This document shows, piece by piece, positions 20,297 to 29,931 of a DNA stretch of 64,000 bases. The stretch is from assembly GCA_963833505.1 (NCBI GenBank), contig CAWHYG010000007.1:2294001-2358000 (forward strand). Direction: 5' to 3'. Under the pieces are notes generated by a model that was given only the letters and a program-made list of their open reading frames with translations, was not told the origin of the DNA and ran no database searches. The DNA is from CAWHYG01 sp963833505 (GTDB lineage: Bacteria; Eisenbacteria; RBG-16-71-46; CAIMUX01). The translations under genes and the position numbers were made by a program. Position 1 is the stretch's first letter, and every line of letters begins with the position of its first letter.

Positions 20297-21352
20297 CTAC
20301 GGGTAGGCCGATCGATAGCGCCGGCAGTCCGCCGCTCCCCTCCAGAAGCCCAGCACCAGACCCACATGGACGGTCAGCAGCGCGAGGGAGATCCTGAGGC
20401 CGCCCAGCGTCGGCCCGGCCAGACGAATGCCTTCGAAGGCGATCATGATGAGCCAGAGCACGATGAGCGCCGCCACCATGGGCCCGCCCACCCTGGGGCC
20501 CCGAAGGATGGTGAAAAGAACGCCCCCCATGAGGAGCAGGGTGGGCAGGATCAAGGGCCAGGGGAACACCGCGGGGTGTCTGACCATGACGTGCGCCCGG
20601 CCCTTGCCGTAACGGATCATCTGCCGGTAAAGCGCGCCGAGGGTGGACCGAGGGCGGTATTCGACGCTCAGGTCCGGGTGCCGGTAGGACCGATAGCCCG
20701 CTGCGCTCACCCGATAGTTGAACTCCAGGTCCTCGCAGGCGTCGAAGCGCTCGTCGAACCCTCCCAGGTCGACGAGGCAGGCGCGAACATAGGCCGCGCC
20801 TGCCGAACGAGGATCCGTATACGCCGGTCCGCCTCCGTAGATGTCGGAACCCGGGTAGTGCCCCAGCCACGACCCCCGGGCGCGAGAGATGGCCCCGGCC
20901 CAACCCCCTTCGATCAACTTCCCGAACGGCTGGGGCCGACACAGACACTCCGCTTTCGTCGACTCGAAGAGCTCGATCGTACGGAGAAGGTAGTCGTTTC
21001 TCGTCAGGGCGCAGTGGCCGTCGAGGAAGAGCACGTACAAGCCTCGAGCCGCCTCGACCCCGATGTTCCGACCTGCGCTGCTGCGGCGCCGGGGATTGTC
21101 CAGGAGGCGCACGGCGGGCCACTTCAGGTTGAAATTCCCGACGATCTCACGGGTTCCATCCGTGGATCCACCGTCGACGACCAGCACTTCGATGCCACCC
21201 GGAGGGACGGCCTGACCCTGAAGCTCGCCCAGGAGCCGCCCGATGTCGCGCGCTTCGTTCAGGACGGGAAGGACGATCGACAGGACGGGACGCCCGTCAC
21301 CGGTCGGATTTCCCGTTCCCGTTGCCCTTGTGGGCTGAAGCCGTCTTTCCAT
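20297..21352 (-). CDS. GT2 glycosyltransferase, ExoA-like
   Basis: About 351 residues. A GT2 fold begins LSIVLPVLNEARDIGRLL, with VVDGGSTDGTREIV, FLDGHCAL (DxH), CEDLEFNYRV and RYGKGRAHVMVRHP, as in succinoglycan ExoA. Two or three C-terminal membrane segments occupy about 245-330. The start is placed at the ATG 21352, which overlaps the end of the CpsD-like gene by 56 bases; a longer in-frame extension exists but is the shadow of that gene. Confidence 0.82.
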   Translation of the reverse strand: MERRLQPTRATGTGNPTGDGRPVLSIVLPVLNEARDIGRLLGELQGQAVPPGGIEVLVVDGGSTDGTREIVGNFNLKWPAVRLLDNPRRRSSAGRNIGVEAARGLYVLFLDGHCALTRNDYLLRTIELFESTKAECLCRPQPFGKLIEGGWAGAISRARGSWLGHYPGSDIYGGGPAYTDPRSAGAAYVRACLVDLGGFDERFDACEDLEFNYRVSAAGYRSYRHPDLSVEYRPRSTLGALYRQMIRYGKGRAHVMVRHPAVFPWPLILPTLLLMGGVLFTILRGPRVGGPMVAALIVLWLIMIAFEGIRLAGPTLGGLRISLALLTVHVGLVLGFWRGAADCRRYRSAYP

Positions 21353-22049
21353 TCTTCTTCCCCGTCCCATAGCCGTAACCGTATCCGTACCCGTAGTTGT
21401 ACCCCCCCGCATGTTCGGGCAGCGCCTCCTCCAGATTGGCGATGACCAGTCCAAGGACGTTGGCGCCCATGCCGACACAGATCTCCCGGGCGCGATGGAG
21501 CTGAGGTTTTGTGGTCACCCCGGCCATGGCGAGGAGGATCACGCCGTCGGCCAGAGGCAGAAGCACCGTCGCGTCGGCGACCGGGAGGAGGGCGGGCACG
21601 TCCACGAGCACCAGCTCATACTTCTGGCGAAGGTAGTCGAACATCGCGGTCAGCGGCACGGTTCTGAGCAGCAGATCGGGGTCGCTGCCGTCGTCCTCCG
21701 GCAGCATCAGATCGAGATTCGGAAGGGACGTCCGGACGATGGCGTCTTCCGGGCTGCATTCGCCCTTCAGGACCGAACTGAGCGGGTGTTTGATCTCGAC
21801 CTGGAAGTGGGTGTTGAGGCTCGGCACCCTAAAATCCAGGTCCACCAGCATGATCGTGCGATCGGGGTGAAGCGCCAGGGCCGTGGCCAGGTAGGCCGCG
21901 GTCGTGCTCTTGCCCTCGCCTCGGACGGCGCTCGTGATCAAGACGACCTTGACTCCGTCCCCGCGGGCCTTGCGCCAGAGCTTGGCCTGGAGCTTGTGGA
22001 TCTCGGAAGAAAGGAGCCAGTCTCCGTTCAACTTATCGATGATCTGCAT
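21297..22049 (-). CDS. CpsD/CapB-like tyrosine autokinase
   Basis: A 250-residue P-loop ATPase of the BY-kinase/MinD superfamily. Walker A SAVRGEGKSTTAAYLA, Walker A' MLVDLDFRVPS and Walker B LVLVDVPAL are present. The C-terminal tail is a tyrosine cluster of six alternating Tyr (YNYGYGYGYGYG), followed by a Lys/Gly-rich end; such clusters are autophosphorylated and control polymer length through the Wzz partner. It overlaps that partner gene by 17 bases, as expected for a split Wzc. Confidence 0.9.
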   Translation of the reverse strand: MQIIDKLNGDWLLSSEIHKLQAKLWRKARGDGVKVVLITSAVRGEGKSTTAAYLATALALHPDRTIMLVDLDFRVPSLNTHFQVEIKHPLSSVLKGECSPEDAIVRTSLPNLDLMLPEDDGSDPDLLLRTVPLTAMFDYLRQKYELVLVDVPALLPVADATVLLPLADGVILLAMAGVTTKPQLHRAREICVGMGANVLGLVIANLEEALPEHAGGYNYGYGYGYGYGTGKKNGKTASAHKGNGNGKSDR

Positions 22050-23706
22050 CGTGCGTCCCTTCCGGGTCCTCCAGCCTCACCGGCTGCCGTTCACTGGCGA
22101 TGCTGCGGACCAGGCCGTTGCCCGCCACGAGAAAGACGGCGGTCAACAGCACGAGGCCGGTCACAGTCGCCGGAATCCAGTGCCGCCGCATCCAGGACCG
22201 ATGACCGATCAGCCGGTTCAGAAGGGGAGTCGTGCCGAGGATGGGTTCCGGCACGACCTTGGTGAAGTCGTCGATGGAGCGCAAGGTCGGATCCAGCGTC
22301 TCTCCGACAAAGACGAGCCCGACTCCGAGGAGAGGGCCAAGAAAGAAGGCCGCGAGCAGGATCTTGGCCCGATCCGGGCGGCTCGGCGTCAAGGGGAGCC
22401 GGGCCGGGTCGAGGATCTGGATCTGCAGTCCCAGCTTCGTCATCTCGGCGGCCTGGCTGACGTCGCTCGCGACCAGCTGGGCCTGGAAGGACTGCAGGAG
22501 CTTCCGGTTCGTTTCCACGTCCGCGGTCAGTCGGTCGAGCGTGATCTCGCCCTCCGGGGTGGACTGCGCCTCCCGTTTGAAGTCCGCGATGGCCCCATCG
22601 ATCATCTGCCCGGCCTCGGTCTCGGCTTCCAGATCGACCTGCGAGAAGGCATAGCGCGCGATGGCCGCGATGGCGTCGGGCTTGCCCTGGGGGAGGTAAC
22701 TCGCGACCACGGCCTCGATCGGGGCGAAAGCGCCTCTGTGCAGGTTTCCGTAGGTTCCGGCGGGGGGCCAGTCCCCCACCTCGAGGGCATGTCCGGCCAA
22801 TCGCGCGACCACCTCGTTCTTGAGCGAGCCGGAGAGGCCATTCACCAGGTCCTGGATCTTGGGATCGGCCAGGATGGCCGTCTGGTCGGTTCCGAGGCCC
22901 AGCTCCGAAAGGACCACCTCGTAGGGCTTCGTTCGCGTTCGCGCGGAGGCCACTTCATTGGAGATGCCGCGGCTCAGGGCCTCGGCCACGAAGACGTTGT
23001 CCGCGGTCACGATCCCGCGGGCGAGATTCTGCTGGATCACGGAGGACTTGTACTGCTCCAGCGACTGCTCCGACTGTCGCAACTGCTGCTCGTAGATCTG
23101 GAGCTGCTCGGCTCCGAACTGGTGCGCGGTCTTGAGCCGCTCGACCGCATTCTGGGAGGAGGTGTCGACGAACAGCTCGCAGATCCATTTCGCCAGAACC
23201 TGCGCGTTGGCCGCGCTGTAGTCGGCCACCAGGATGTTGTAGATTCCAGTCCCCGCCGCGGTGAACCGGATCCTCGACTGCAGGTTTCCCACCAGGATCC
23301 TGATCGCCATCTCGTCCACTGTGACCTCGGGGTGAGCCTTGCATCGTTCCTCGGCCAGTCGGCGCACCACGGGGTCCTCGTTCATCTTGAGCATCCGGAT
23401 GACCTGCTCCAGAAACGGCCGGCTCCGGATTCTTCCCACCACCTTGGCCATCTGCTCGGCGTCCGCGCCGTACCCGGTGGGAGCCTGCATGATGCCCCCC
23501 ATCACCCTTTCCAGGTCGGCGGACAGGAGCCGCTCGTCCTCGAGCATCAGCGTGGCCTGGGATTCGTACTCCTTCGGCACCAGCGCCAGGGTGATGAAGG
23601 CCGCGCACACGGTGGTGACCGTGCATAAGAGGACCAGCCCCTTGCGCCTCCAGATGATCCGCCAGTAGTGCTTCAGATCGACAGCCGTGTCCAGGTTGGA
23701 TGACAT
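22033..23706 (-). CDS. Wzz/GumC-like polysaccharide co-polymerase
   Basis: A 557-residue inner-membrane protein. Transmembrane segments lie near residues 24-46 and about 515-538. The large periplasmic part begins EYESQATLMLEDE and contains a long coiled region (QLRQSEQSLEQYKSSV, ETNRKLLQSFQAQLVAS). A PxxP-like segment (ARLPLTPSRPDRAKILLAAFFLGPLLGVGLVF) precedes the second membrane pass. It acts with the exporter and CpsD-like kinase to set chain length. The ATG follows GGAGGGAAGGG. An insertion around 300-340 (GDWPPAGTYGNLHRG) is not typical of small Wzz proteins. Confidence 0.88.
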   Translation of the reverse strand: MSSNLDTAVDLKHYWRIIWRRKGLVLLCTVTTVCAAFITLALVPKEYESQATLMLEDERLLSADLERVMGGIMQAPTGYGADAEQMAKVVGRIRSRPFLEQVIRMLKMNEDPVVRRLAEERCKAHPEVTVDEMAIRILVGNLQSRIRFTAAGTGIYNILVADYSAANAQVLAKWICELFVDTSSQNAVERLKTAHQFGAEQLQIYEQQLRQSEQSLEQYKSSVIQQNLARGIVTADNVFVAEALSRGISNEVASARTRTKPYEVVLSELGLGTDQTAILADPKIQDLVNGLSGSLKNEVVARLAGHALEVGDWPPAGTYGNLHRGAFAPIEAVVASYLPQGKPDAIAAIARYAFSQVDLEAETEAGQMIDGAIADFKREAQSTPEGEITLDRLTADVETNRKLLQSFQAQLVASDVSQAAEMTKLGLQIQILDPARLPLTPSRPDRAKILLAAFFLGPLLGVGLVFVGETLDPTLRSIDDFTKVVPEPILGTTPLLNRLIGHRSWMRRHWIPATVTGLVLLTAVFLVAGNGLVRSIASERQPVRLEDPEGTHDADHR

Positions 23707-23724
23707 CCCTTCCCTCCGCCGGAA

Positions 23725-24724
23725 TCACGATCGTTGTAATGCCAGAATGACACCCGCCGCGGTAGACGCCACGGAAATGAAAGGCGCCGCCCTGAGGAAC
23801 CCTTCCAGGATGGAACCGAGGAAGGAGCGCTGGCTCGGCACGGTCACGGTGTCGCCACCCCTCAACTCCAGGGCTCCGCAGGCGCGCGCGTCGTAAAGAT
23901 ACTCATGGATGTTCAGCTCGTAGCTGATGACCCCGTTGTCGCTCGGGCGCGTGACCCTCACCTTGTCCAGGTTCGCATCCGGCAGCGGTCCGCCCGACAG
24001 CGCGATCGCCTCCAGGATGGTGCCGGCCGCGGTCAGCCGGTACAGCCCCGGGGTCCGAACCGCCCCGAGGATCTGGATCCGGTCTCCCGAGACCTCGTTC
24101 GCGGCCAGGGACGGCAACATGACCGTGTCCTGCGGCAGGAGAGACGGCAGCGAGCCGGCCGGGGTCTTCTCGATTCCCTTGGACAGATCGACGATCACGG
24201 TCTTGGCCGTTCCGGCCGGAGGCTCCTTGTGCACGACCTCGACCCGCGCCAGATCAGCGTTCGGCGTGGGTCCGCCCGCGGCCAGAATGACGGCCCAAAG
24301 GTCCGGGATTTCCCGGAAGCGGAAGCGCCCCGGGCCCCGCACTTCCCCCACCACGGAGATGCTGCGGTTGTTGTACTCCGTGACCGTGATCAGGACTTCC
24401 GGCATGGCGGGATCGAGAAGCTGGTAGCGTTCGGTGAGATACTTACCCAGATCCCCCGGGGTGCGCCCGCCCGCATCGATCTCCCCGATGAGCGGAAGCT
24501 GCATCCTTCCCCGGTAGTCCAGGACCGCGGGGCCGGTGAGATCCGGCCGACCCCAGATCTCCACCTGGATCACATCCTCCGGGCCCAGGCGATACTCACT
24601 GGCGGCCAGGGAATCCGCCCGAGCCGGAGGCGAAGAGCTTGCGCTGCTCCGGCGACCCCGCCGGAGCAGCCGGGGAGGACAGGAAGAGCCCCGCGATCAC
24701 AAGCCCGGTCAGCAACCTCTTCAT
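23725..24724 (-). CDS. Wza-like outer-membrane polysaccharide exporter, frameshifted
   Basis: From about 24630 the frame encodes EYRLGPEDVIQVEIWGRPDL (Poly_export domain) followed by two SLBB-like segments (SVVGEVRGPGRFRFREIPD, ILGAVRTPGLYRLTAAGTI) and a hydrophobic C-terminal helix. The signal peptide MKRLLTGLVIAGLFLSSPAAPA starts at the ATG 24724 in a different frame. The span is 1000 bases, one more than a multiple of three, so a single-base shift lies between about 24630 and 24680. A perfect 12-bp hairpin (24643-24670) sits there. This is either an inactivating mutation, an assembly error or, less likely, recoding. Role: export channel for the polymer made by this operon. Confidence 0.82.
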
Positions 24725-24763
24725 GATGCCCCCGCAGTCCCGTACCCCGGACAGACACTCGGG

Positions 24764-25552
24764 CTAGTGCGCCCCCCGTCCCCGCAACATCACATCAATC
24801 GTCTTGAGAAGGATCTTCATGTCGAGAATGCCGCACCGATTCCGCGCGTAGTACAGATCGTATTGCAGCTTCTTCCGAACGTCATCGACGCTGACGTCAT
24901 ATTCCCTCTCCACCTGGGCCAACCCGGTGATGCCCGGCGGCACCAGCTGCCTCTGCGGGTAATCGGGAATCATGGCGGAAAGGTTCCTGACGAAATGGGG
25001 TCGTTCCGGCCGCGGCCCGATCAACCTCATCTGCCCGGCCAGCACGTTGAAGAGCTGCGGCACCTCGTCCAGCCGGAGAGACCGGAGGACTCGCCCCACC
25101 TTGGTGATCCTCGGGTCGTGTTGCGAGGCCCATACCGGTCCGGTCAGACCCTCGGCGTCCGGAATCATCGTCCGGAACTTGTACATGACGAAGAGCTGCC
25201 CCGCTCCGACCGCCTGTCGCCGCTCGAGCCCGCCTTCCCGGCCCGACTGATGCGCCTGCCCGCGTCTGCGATCCAGCCCCACCCGTTCCTGCCGATAGAG
25301 GACCGGCCCGAAGGGGGAGCTCGCCTTGACCATCAGGGCGATCACGACCAGGAGCGGGGACAGCACGAGCAGCGTCACCAGGGCGGCGCAACGCTCCGCC
25401 AGACCCACGCCCAGCCCCGGCCGCCGATTCACCGGCGGAACCACCCTCGGGAGGGGCGGAAGCTCCGACCAGGGGGCGAAGTCGAATCCCGATCCCCCGC
25501 CGACCACTCCGACCTCTCCGGTGTGACCGATCGTCTCTCTGTAGAATGTCAT
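24764..25552 (-). CDS. undecaprenyl-phosphate sugar-1-phosphate transferase
   Basis: A 262-residue initiating enzyme of the WcaJ/WbaP (polyisoprenyl-phosphate hexose-1-phosphate transferase) type. One hydrophobic segment (AALVTLLVLSPLLVVIALMV, about 58-78) precedes LYRQERVGLD, YKFRTMI, LDEVPQLFNVLAGQM and RPERPHF, all hallmark motifs. Length matches the monotopic catalytic core with a short N-terminal extension and no CoA-binding-like domain. It loads the first sugar on the lipid carrier. The ATG 25552 has a GAAGGAG site, 16 bases after the FN3 lipoprotein stop. Confidence 0.92.
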   Translation of the reverse strand: MTFYRETIGHTGEVGVVGGGSGFDFAPWSELPPLPRVVPPVNRRPGLGVGLAERCAALVTLLVLSPLLVVIALMVKASSPFGPVLYRQERVGLDRRRGQAHQSGREGGLERRQAVGAGQLFVMYKFRTMIPDAEGLTGPVWASQHDPRITKVGRVLRSLRLDEVPQLFNVLAGQMRLIGPRPERPHFVRNLSAMIPDYPQRQLVPPGITGLAQVEREYDVSVDDVRKKLQYDLYYARNRCGILDMKILLKTIDVMLRGRGAH

Positions 25553-25568
25553 CACGCGCTCCTTCGCC

Positions 25569-27440
25569 TCAAGGCGTCACCAGGGTAATCGTGTTGCTGC
25601 CGGTCGATTTGGCAGGGCTGCCGTCATCGCTGACGAAGACCCGGTAGTACCAGCGCTTTCCCGCGGTCAGCCCCGTATCGTGATAGGAGATGGCTAATCG
25701 GTCGTCCAGCTCCACGACCTTCTGCGAGGCCGTTGTGACCGAGGCGACGGCGTCGCGGTAGAGGAGATAGGAGGCGAAGTCGTGGACGTCGCTCCGCGAC
25801 CAGGAGAGGGTCGCGGCGGTCGAGTCGATCTCGGAGGCGTCATTCAACACGACCGGCGGCGGGGCCTCGTTGGAGGTCGTGGCCTCGACCTCGTTGCTCG
25901 GAGTTTTCCTACCGCCGCGGTCGATGGTATACACGATGTAGTAGTAGGCCGTGTTCTCGACCAGATTCCGGTCGTTCCAGTAGGTCTGGTCGGCGCTCGT
26001 GATCGTGGCGGTCAAGCTGTCCGTATCGGTGACCACTCCGCTGGTGTCGCGATAGACCTGGTAGGAGGCGAAGTCACGATCCGGAGAGCGGCTCCACTCC
26101 AGCCTGATCGCGGTCGAGCTGATGGAGGTCGGAGTCTGCACCGTCACCGCCCGCGGGGGACGCAGGTTCGGCACCGTCGTTTCCAATGTGTTCGAGCCTT
26201 GCTCCTGACCGGACGTGTCCTTGACATAGACGCGGTAGAAGTACTGGCTGCCTTCCGCGACGTCGCCGTCGGTCCACTCGGTCGTGCTCGCGGAGGCGAT
26301 CGTCCCGATCAGCCGGCTGAGGGAATCAACCGGCGCGGCTTCCGACCGGTAGATCTCATAGTCGCTGAACGACTGCTCCGTCGATCCCGTCCAACGCACC
26401 GTGACTGATGCGGTATCCGGAGGCTCCGAGACGGTGAGTCCGAGCAGCCTGACCGGATCGGGCGGCGTGAGGACCGAGAGCAGTTCCGGCCCCGTCATGC
26501 TCCCAGCCACGTTTCCGGCAGCATCGGTGAAATCGCCCTGCACGGACTTGTCGAGCACGGAAATCCCCGCGGGCAGGCTGATCCGCCTCTCGTAAATTCC
26601 GTCGTCGGCCAGGGAATCCCCGTTGGTGCCGTCGTCGAAGAGTTTGAGGGCGGTGAAAAGGCCCTCCACGGTGATGGTGGCGTTCCCGTGCTTCTCGCCG
26701 GCGTCGAGGCGGAAAAGGACGATGTCTCCCGGCCGGCACAGGGTCGGCCCCGTGAATCCGACCGAACGGATCGTCGCTTGCGTGTCGAGCGTGATCGAGG
26801 AGAAGACGGGCAGGGTCTGGGACCCGTCGCTCAGGCGGAAGCGGGCGTAGACCGTTTTCACACCGTCGCCGGTAGGCAGGTTCCACTCCACCGTGGTCGT
26901 GGCGGGGCGCCAGGCGGAAGTGAAGGACCCAAGGGAGTCGCCCAGTTGGACGGCCGCCGCGTTCGGACAGGAGTATGCGACGGAAACCGAATCGGAGCGG
27001 GTGAACTCCGCGCCGTTCGCGATCAGGATGGAGAAGAGCCCGGGAAGGGCCTGCGCCTCTTCCGTCCTGCGTCCGAACTGGCCTCCCAGGCCGGCCGCGA
27101 TGCAGTAGAAATACGTGCCTCCGTTTCTCACCCCCGTATCCAGGTACTGGCGTTGGGTCGTGCGGCCAAGGACCTTCTCATCCTCGGCGTTGGGCTCGTC
27201 GGTCCGCTTGCGGAAGACGGCGTACTCGTCAGCCTTCTCCCCCGGGGCCAACGCCCAGCTCAGCTGAACGGCATTGTCCCCCACCGCCACGACAAGCGAA
27301 TCGGGGATCGGGACGTTCTGACCGAGATCCGGGTCGAACGGGTTGGCGTAGGACGGGTCGTCCTTGGTGCTGCTGCAGCCGGCCTGCGCCGCCAGCGCAA
27401 CGAGAAACATCAAGACGGTGGACCGAGAGCGTTTCCTCAT
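25569..27440 (-). CDS. fibronectin type III repeat lipoprotein
   Basis: A 623-residue predicted lipoprotein (LMFLVALAAQAGC, Cys22). FN3 domains lie near residues 45-130 and in three consecutive C-terminal copies from about 325 to 620 (VRWTGSTEQSFSDYEIYRSE, LEWSRSPDRDFASYQVYRD, LSWSRSDVHDFASYLLYRD), all sharing a DF.SY.(I/V/L)YR core. The middle third, about 140-320, looks like other beta-sandwich domains (DGIYERRISLPAG). It overlaps the upstream gene by ATGA. Its place inside the export operon suggests a cell-envelope scaffold or polymer-binding protein; this is inference. A longer open frame upstream is out-of-frame shadow. Confidence 0.8.
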   Translation of the reverse strand: MRKRSRSTVLMFLVALAAQAGCSSTKDDPSYANPFDPDLGQNVPIPDSLVVAVGDNAVQLSWALAPGEKADEYAVFRKRTDEPNAEDEKVLGRTTQRQYLDTGVRNGGTYFYCIAAGLGGQFGRRTEEAQALPGLFSILIANGAEFTRSDSVSVAYSCPNAAAVQLGDSLGSFTSAWRPATTTVEWNLPTGDGVKTVYARFRLSDGSQTLPVFSSITLDTQATIRSVGFTGPTLCRPGDIVLFRLDAGEKHGNATITVEGLFTALKLFDDGTNGDSLADDGIYERRISLPAGISVLDKSVQGDFTDAAGNVAGSMTGPELLSVLTPPDPVRLLGLTVSEPPDTASVTVRWTGSTEQSFSDYEIYRSEAAPVDSLSRLIGTIASASTTEWTDGDVAEGSQYFYRVYVKDTSGQEQGSNTLETTVPNLRPPRAVTVQTPTSISSTAIRLEWSRSPDRDFASYQVYRDTSGVVTDTDSLTATITSADQTYWNDRNLVENTAYYYIVYTIDRGGRKTPSNEVEATTSNEAPPPVVLNDASEIDSTAATLSWSRSDVHDFASYLLYRDAVASVTTASQKVVELDDRLAISYHDTGLTAGKRWYYRVFVSDDGSPAKSTGSNTITLVTP

Positions 27441-28522
27441 CGGAATCCCCAGTTGAGACCCAGGGCAAGGCCGGTCGGAGTCGGCTCCGCGGCAAGGGAC
27501 AGCGAGCGGCTCCCGGATTGACGGCCGAGGCCATAGGCATCGCACACGTTCCAGATGTAGATCCCTGCGGCGGATCCGATCAGGGCCCACCGCACCGTGT
27601 TGCGGTTGCCGGTCCGATCGGCCGCGTCCTCCAGAGCCGGGCGCGCAGAGTCCAACTCCGACTGGGTCTCCGCCCGGTCGAAGATCTCCTGCGCGCTCGC
27701 CTGGTCGCGCCGTGCCTTCAGGTAGGCACCTTCCGCGCCGATGGCGCCCGCGCCGAGCAGGACGGTGGAGGTGAGGAAGAAGTCTGCCCGGCCGTTCCGA
27801 CCCAGGCAGCGCTGGCCCGCACCGGGCACGAACATGCTTCTCCAGGCAGCCGGTGCACCGCCGGCGCGTGGAATCGTCATCGTGTAGGTTCCGGGGTTGG
27901 CCAGGGAGATGAACGGCTCCGGAGTAAGGAAGAACGCCTCGACCCCCGCGCCGACCCAGAGCGCCGCCAATGACCCCAGCCACAGGTTTCGAAGCCGGCT
28001 GTCATCCGCCTTCTCCTGAATGGCCAGCGTCAGTTGCTGGCGCGTTTGGGTCAGGTCGGCATCGGTCACAGCCTTGCTGTACGCGGTCCAGGCCTGCTTG
28101 CGCTTGTCCTCGGCCTTCCTCACCGACTCCTGCGTGGACAGGGCAAGCACCAGCGCAGTCACTCCTCCGCCAAGGAAGACCCAACCGCGAAGGTCCCCGC
28201 GCTCCAGGTGGATGATTCCCGGAGGATTCAGAAACGCGCTCGGGGCCGCCCAGGACTGTCCGGAGAGGCCGTCGCTCGAACGTACAAACCGGCCCCGGGC
28301 CGCGGTCAACCCCGGGCCTTCGGCGCGAAAATCGTATTCGCCGACCGGCAACTGCACGATCGGGAGCGGGGCGTTTCCGGAAAGACGCATCGGTCCCTCG
28401 ATCGAGAGATAGGTTCCGCTCGGTCTGGTGTCCAGAATGATGGCCTGGCCGCAGGCCGGACGAGCAAGGGCCGGAAGCGCCGCCAACTCCAAAAGGACCA
28501 ACCAGGTGTGAAACCGTCTCAC
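27437..28522 (-). CDS. PEGA-like membrane protein of unknown function
   Basis: A 361-residue protein with a signal peptide (LVLLELAALPALARPACGQA). A short beta domain at about 30-85 (GTYLSIEGPMRLSGNAPL, LPVGEYDFRAEGPGLTAARG) resembles PEGA domains. A transmembrane helix (WVFLGGGVTALVLAL) is followed by a charged coiled segment (about 130-175). The last part has MFVPGAGQRCLGRNGRADFF, as in DUF5683-type membrane proteins, with two or three more hydrophobic helices. It sits between the response regulator and the FN3 lipoprotein, with ATGA overlaps on both sides, so it belongs to the exopolysaccharide operon. No catalytic motif is seen. Confidence 0.65.
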   Translation of the reverse strand: MRRFHTWLVLLELAALPALARPACGQAIILDTRPSGTYLSIEGPMRLSGNAPLPIVQLPVGEYDFRAEGPGLTAARGRFVRSSDGLSGQSWAAPSAFLNPPGIIHLERGDLRGWVFLGGGVTALVLALSTQESVRKAEDKRKQAWTAYSKAVTDADLTQTRQQLTLAIQEKADDSRLRNLWLGSLAALWVGAGVEAFFLTPEPFISLANPGTYTMTIPRAGGAPAAWRSMFVPGAGQRCLGRNGRADFFLTSTVLLGAGAIGAEGAYLKARRDQASAQEIFDRAETQSELDSARPALEDAADRTGNRNTVRWALIGSAAGIYIWNVCDAYGLGRQSGSRSLSLAAEPTPTGLALGLNWGFR

Positions 28523-29931
28523 TCGCTTGGCCTTTCCACTCGCGGCCTGTAATCCTCCGCGTCCAATCCCAGCTTCATGAGAAGCTCGTACAGACTCGGC
28601 CTGGCCACGTGCAGCAGCTTCGCCGCGGCCGAGACGTTCCCCTCGGTCAACTGCAAGGCCTCGACAATCGTCTGCCGGTCGGTTTCCCTCCGCGCTTCGC
28701 GCAAAGAGGGTTTGGGCGCGCCCAGCACGTCCGTCATCTCCAGATCGGAGATGTCCACGAGCCGGCCGGTGGACATGAGCACCGCCTTCTGGACGTGGTG
28801 CTCCAGCTCACGGACGTTGCCGGGCCAGGCGTACTGCTGGAGGGCCATCCGCGCCTTGGGGGTAAAGGAGAGCCGCCCGCGCTGGAACTCCGAGCTGTAC
28901 CGGTCGAGAAAGTACTGGGCCAGGAGAGGAATATCCTCATGCCTCTCCCGCAGCGGCGGCAGCTCGATGTTGACGACCGAAAGCCGGTAATACAAGTCCT
29001 CGCGGAAACGGCCCTTGGTCACCTCGTCCTGCAGCCGGCGGCTGGTGGCCGCGATGACCCGCACGTCCAGACTGATCGGACCGCGCCCTCCGATCCGTTC
29101 GACCTCGTGGTCCTGGAGGAAGCGCAGCAGCTTCACCTGCAACAACACCGGCAGTTCGCCGATTTCATCGAGGAAGACGATTCCGCTTTGCGCCATCTCC
29201 AGCCGGCCGATCCGGCAGGCGTGAGCGCCGGTGAACGCACCCTTCTCGTGGCCGAAAAGCTCGCTCTCGAGGAGAGTCTCGGGAATGGCTCCACAGTTGA
29301 TGCTGACCAGGGGTTTGGTCGAGCGGTTGCTGAGCCGGCGGATTTCCTTGGCCACGAGTTCCTTGCCCGTCCCGCTCTCCCCCAGGATGAGGACGGCCAC
29401 GTCCGCCTTGGCCACCCTCTCCACCTTCTGGAAGACAGCCCTCATGGGCGGGCTTTGCCCCAAAAGGCTGCCCAAGCGCCGCTCGTCGCCCAGTTGCTTC
29501 AAGAGGATCGCGTTCTGCCGCTCCAGGCGCGCCACGGAGTAGAGCCGGCGCGCCACGACGGCCAGCTCCCGCGAACTCACGGGTTTCCCGAAGAAATCGG
29601 CCGCTCCCTGCTCGATGGCCCGGAGAGCATTGGTCTCGTTGTCCATTCCGGTGATCAGGATGATCTTGATGAAGGGGTCGAAGCCGAGACACCGCTCCAG
29701 GAGGCCGAACCCGGTCTCCGGGTCGTCCCGTTCCAGGGCCAGATCCAGGGTGACGACATCCGGCCTCTCCTCGCGGATCACGTCCCAGGCCGCTTCGACC
29801 TTGTCCGCGGTGAAGACCGCGAACTCCTTGCGGAGGGCCAGGCTCAGCTGGCTCAGGATCGCCTCGTCGTCATCGACGATCAAGATCTTCGGAGAGGAAC
29901 CACCAGCCGTGGCGGAGACGACCACGTTCAC
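28519..29931 (-). CDS. sigma-54-dependent response regulator (PrsR-like)
   Basis: A 470-residue NtrC-type regulator. The receiver domain has ILIVDDDE, phospho-acceptor Asp in VVTLDLALE and Lys in FFGKPVSS. The AAA+ domain has GESGTGKE (Walker A), GAFTGAHA (the sigma-54 contact loop), VFLDEIGELP (Walker B) and FREDLYYRLSVV. The C-terminus is a Fis-type HTH (EGNVSAAAKLLHVARPSLYELL). The start is the GTG at 29931, overlapping the kinase stop as GTGA. In exosortase loci such PrsK/PrsR pairs control exopolysaccharide and target-protein genes from sigma-54 promoters. Confidence 0.92.
   Translation of the reverse strand: MNVVVSATAGGSSPKILIVDDDEAILSQLSLALRKEFAVFTADKVEAAWDVIREERPDVVTLDLALERDDPETGFGLLERCLGFDPFIKIILITGMDNETNALRAIEQGAADFFGKPVSSRELAVVARRLYSVARLERQNAILLKQLGDERRLGSLLGQSPPMRAVFQKVERVAKADVAVLILGESGTGKELVAKEIRRLSNRSTKPLVSINCGAIPETLLESELFGHEKGAFTGAHACRIGRLEMAQSGIVFLDEIGELPVLLQVKLLRFLQDHEVERIGGRGPISLDVRVIAATSRRLQDEVTKGRFREDLYYRLSVVNIELPPLRERHEDIPLLAQYFLDRYSSEFQRGRLSFTPKARMALQQYAWPGNVRELEHHVQKAVLMSTGRLVDISDLEMTDVLGAPKPSLREARRETDRQTIVEALQLTEGNVSAAAKLLHVARPSLYELLMKLGLDAEDYRPRVERPSE

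Noticed and set aside
19790..23628. Very long + strand frames (551 and 574 codons) opposite the exopolysaccharide genes
   Set aside because: They are antisense to well-recognised glycosyltransferase, CpsD and Wzz genes and have His/Arg/Gln/Gly-rich low-quality sequence.
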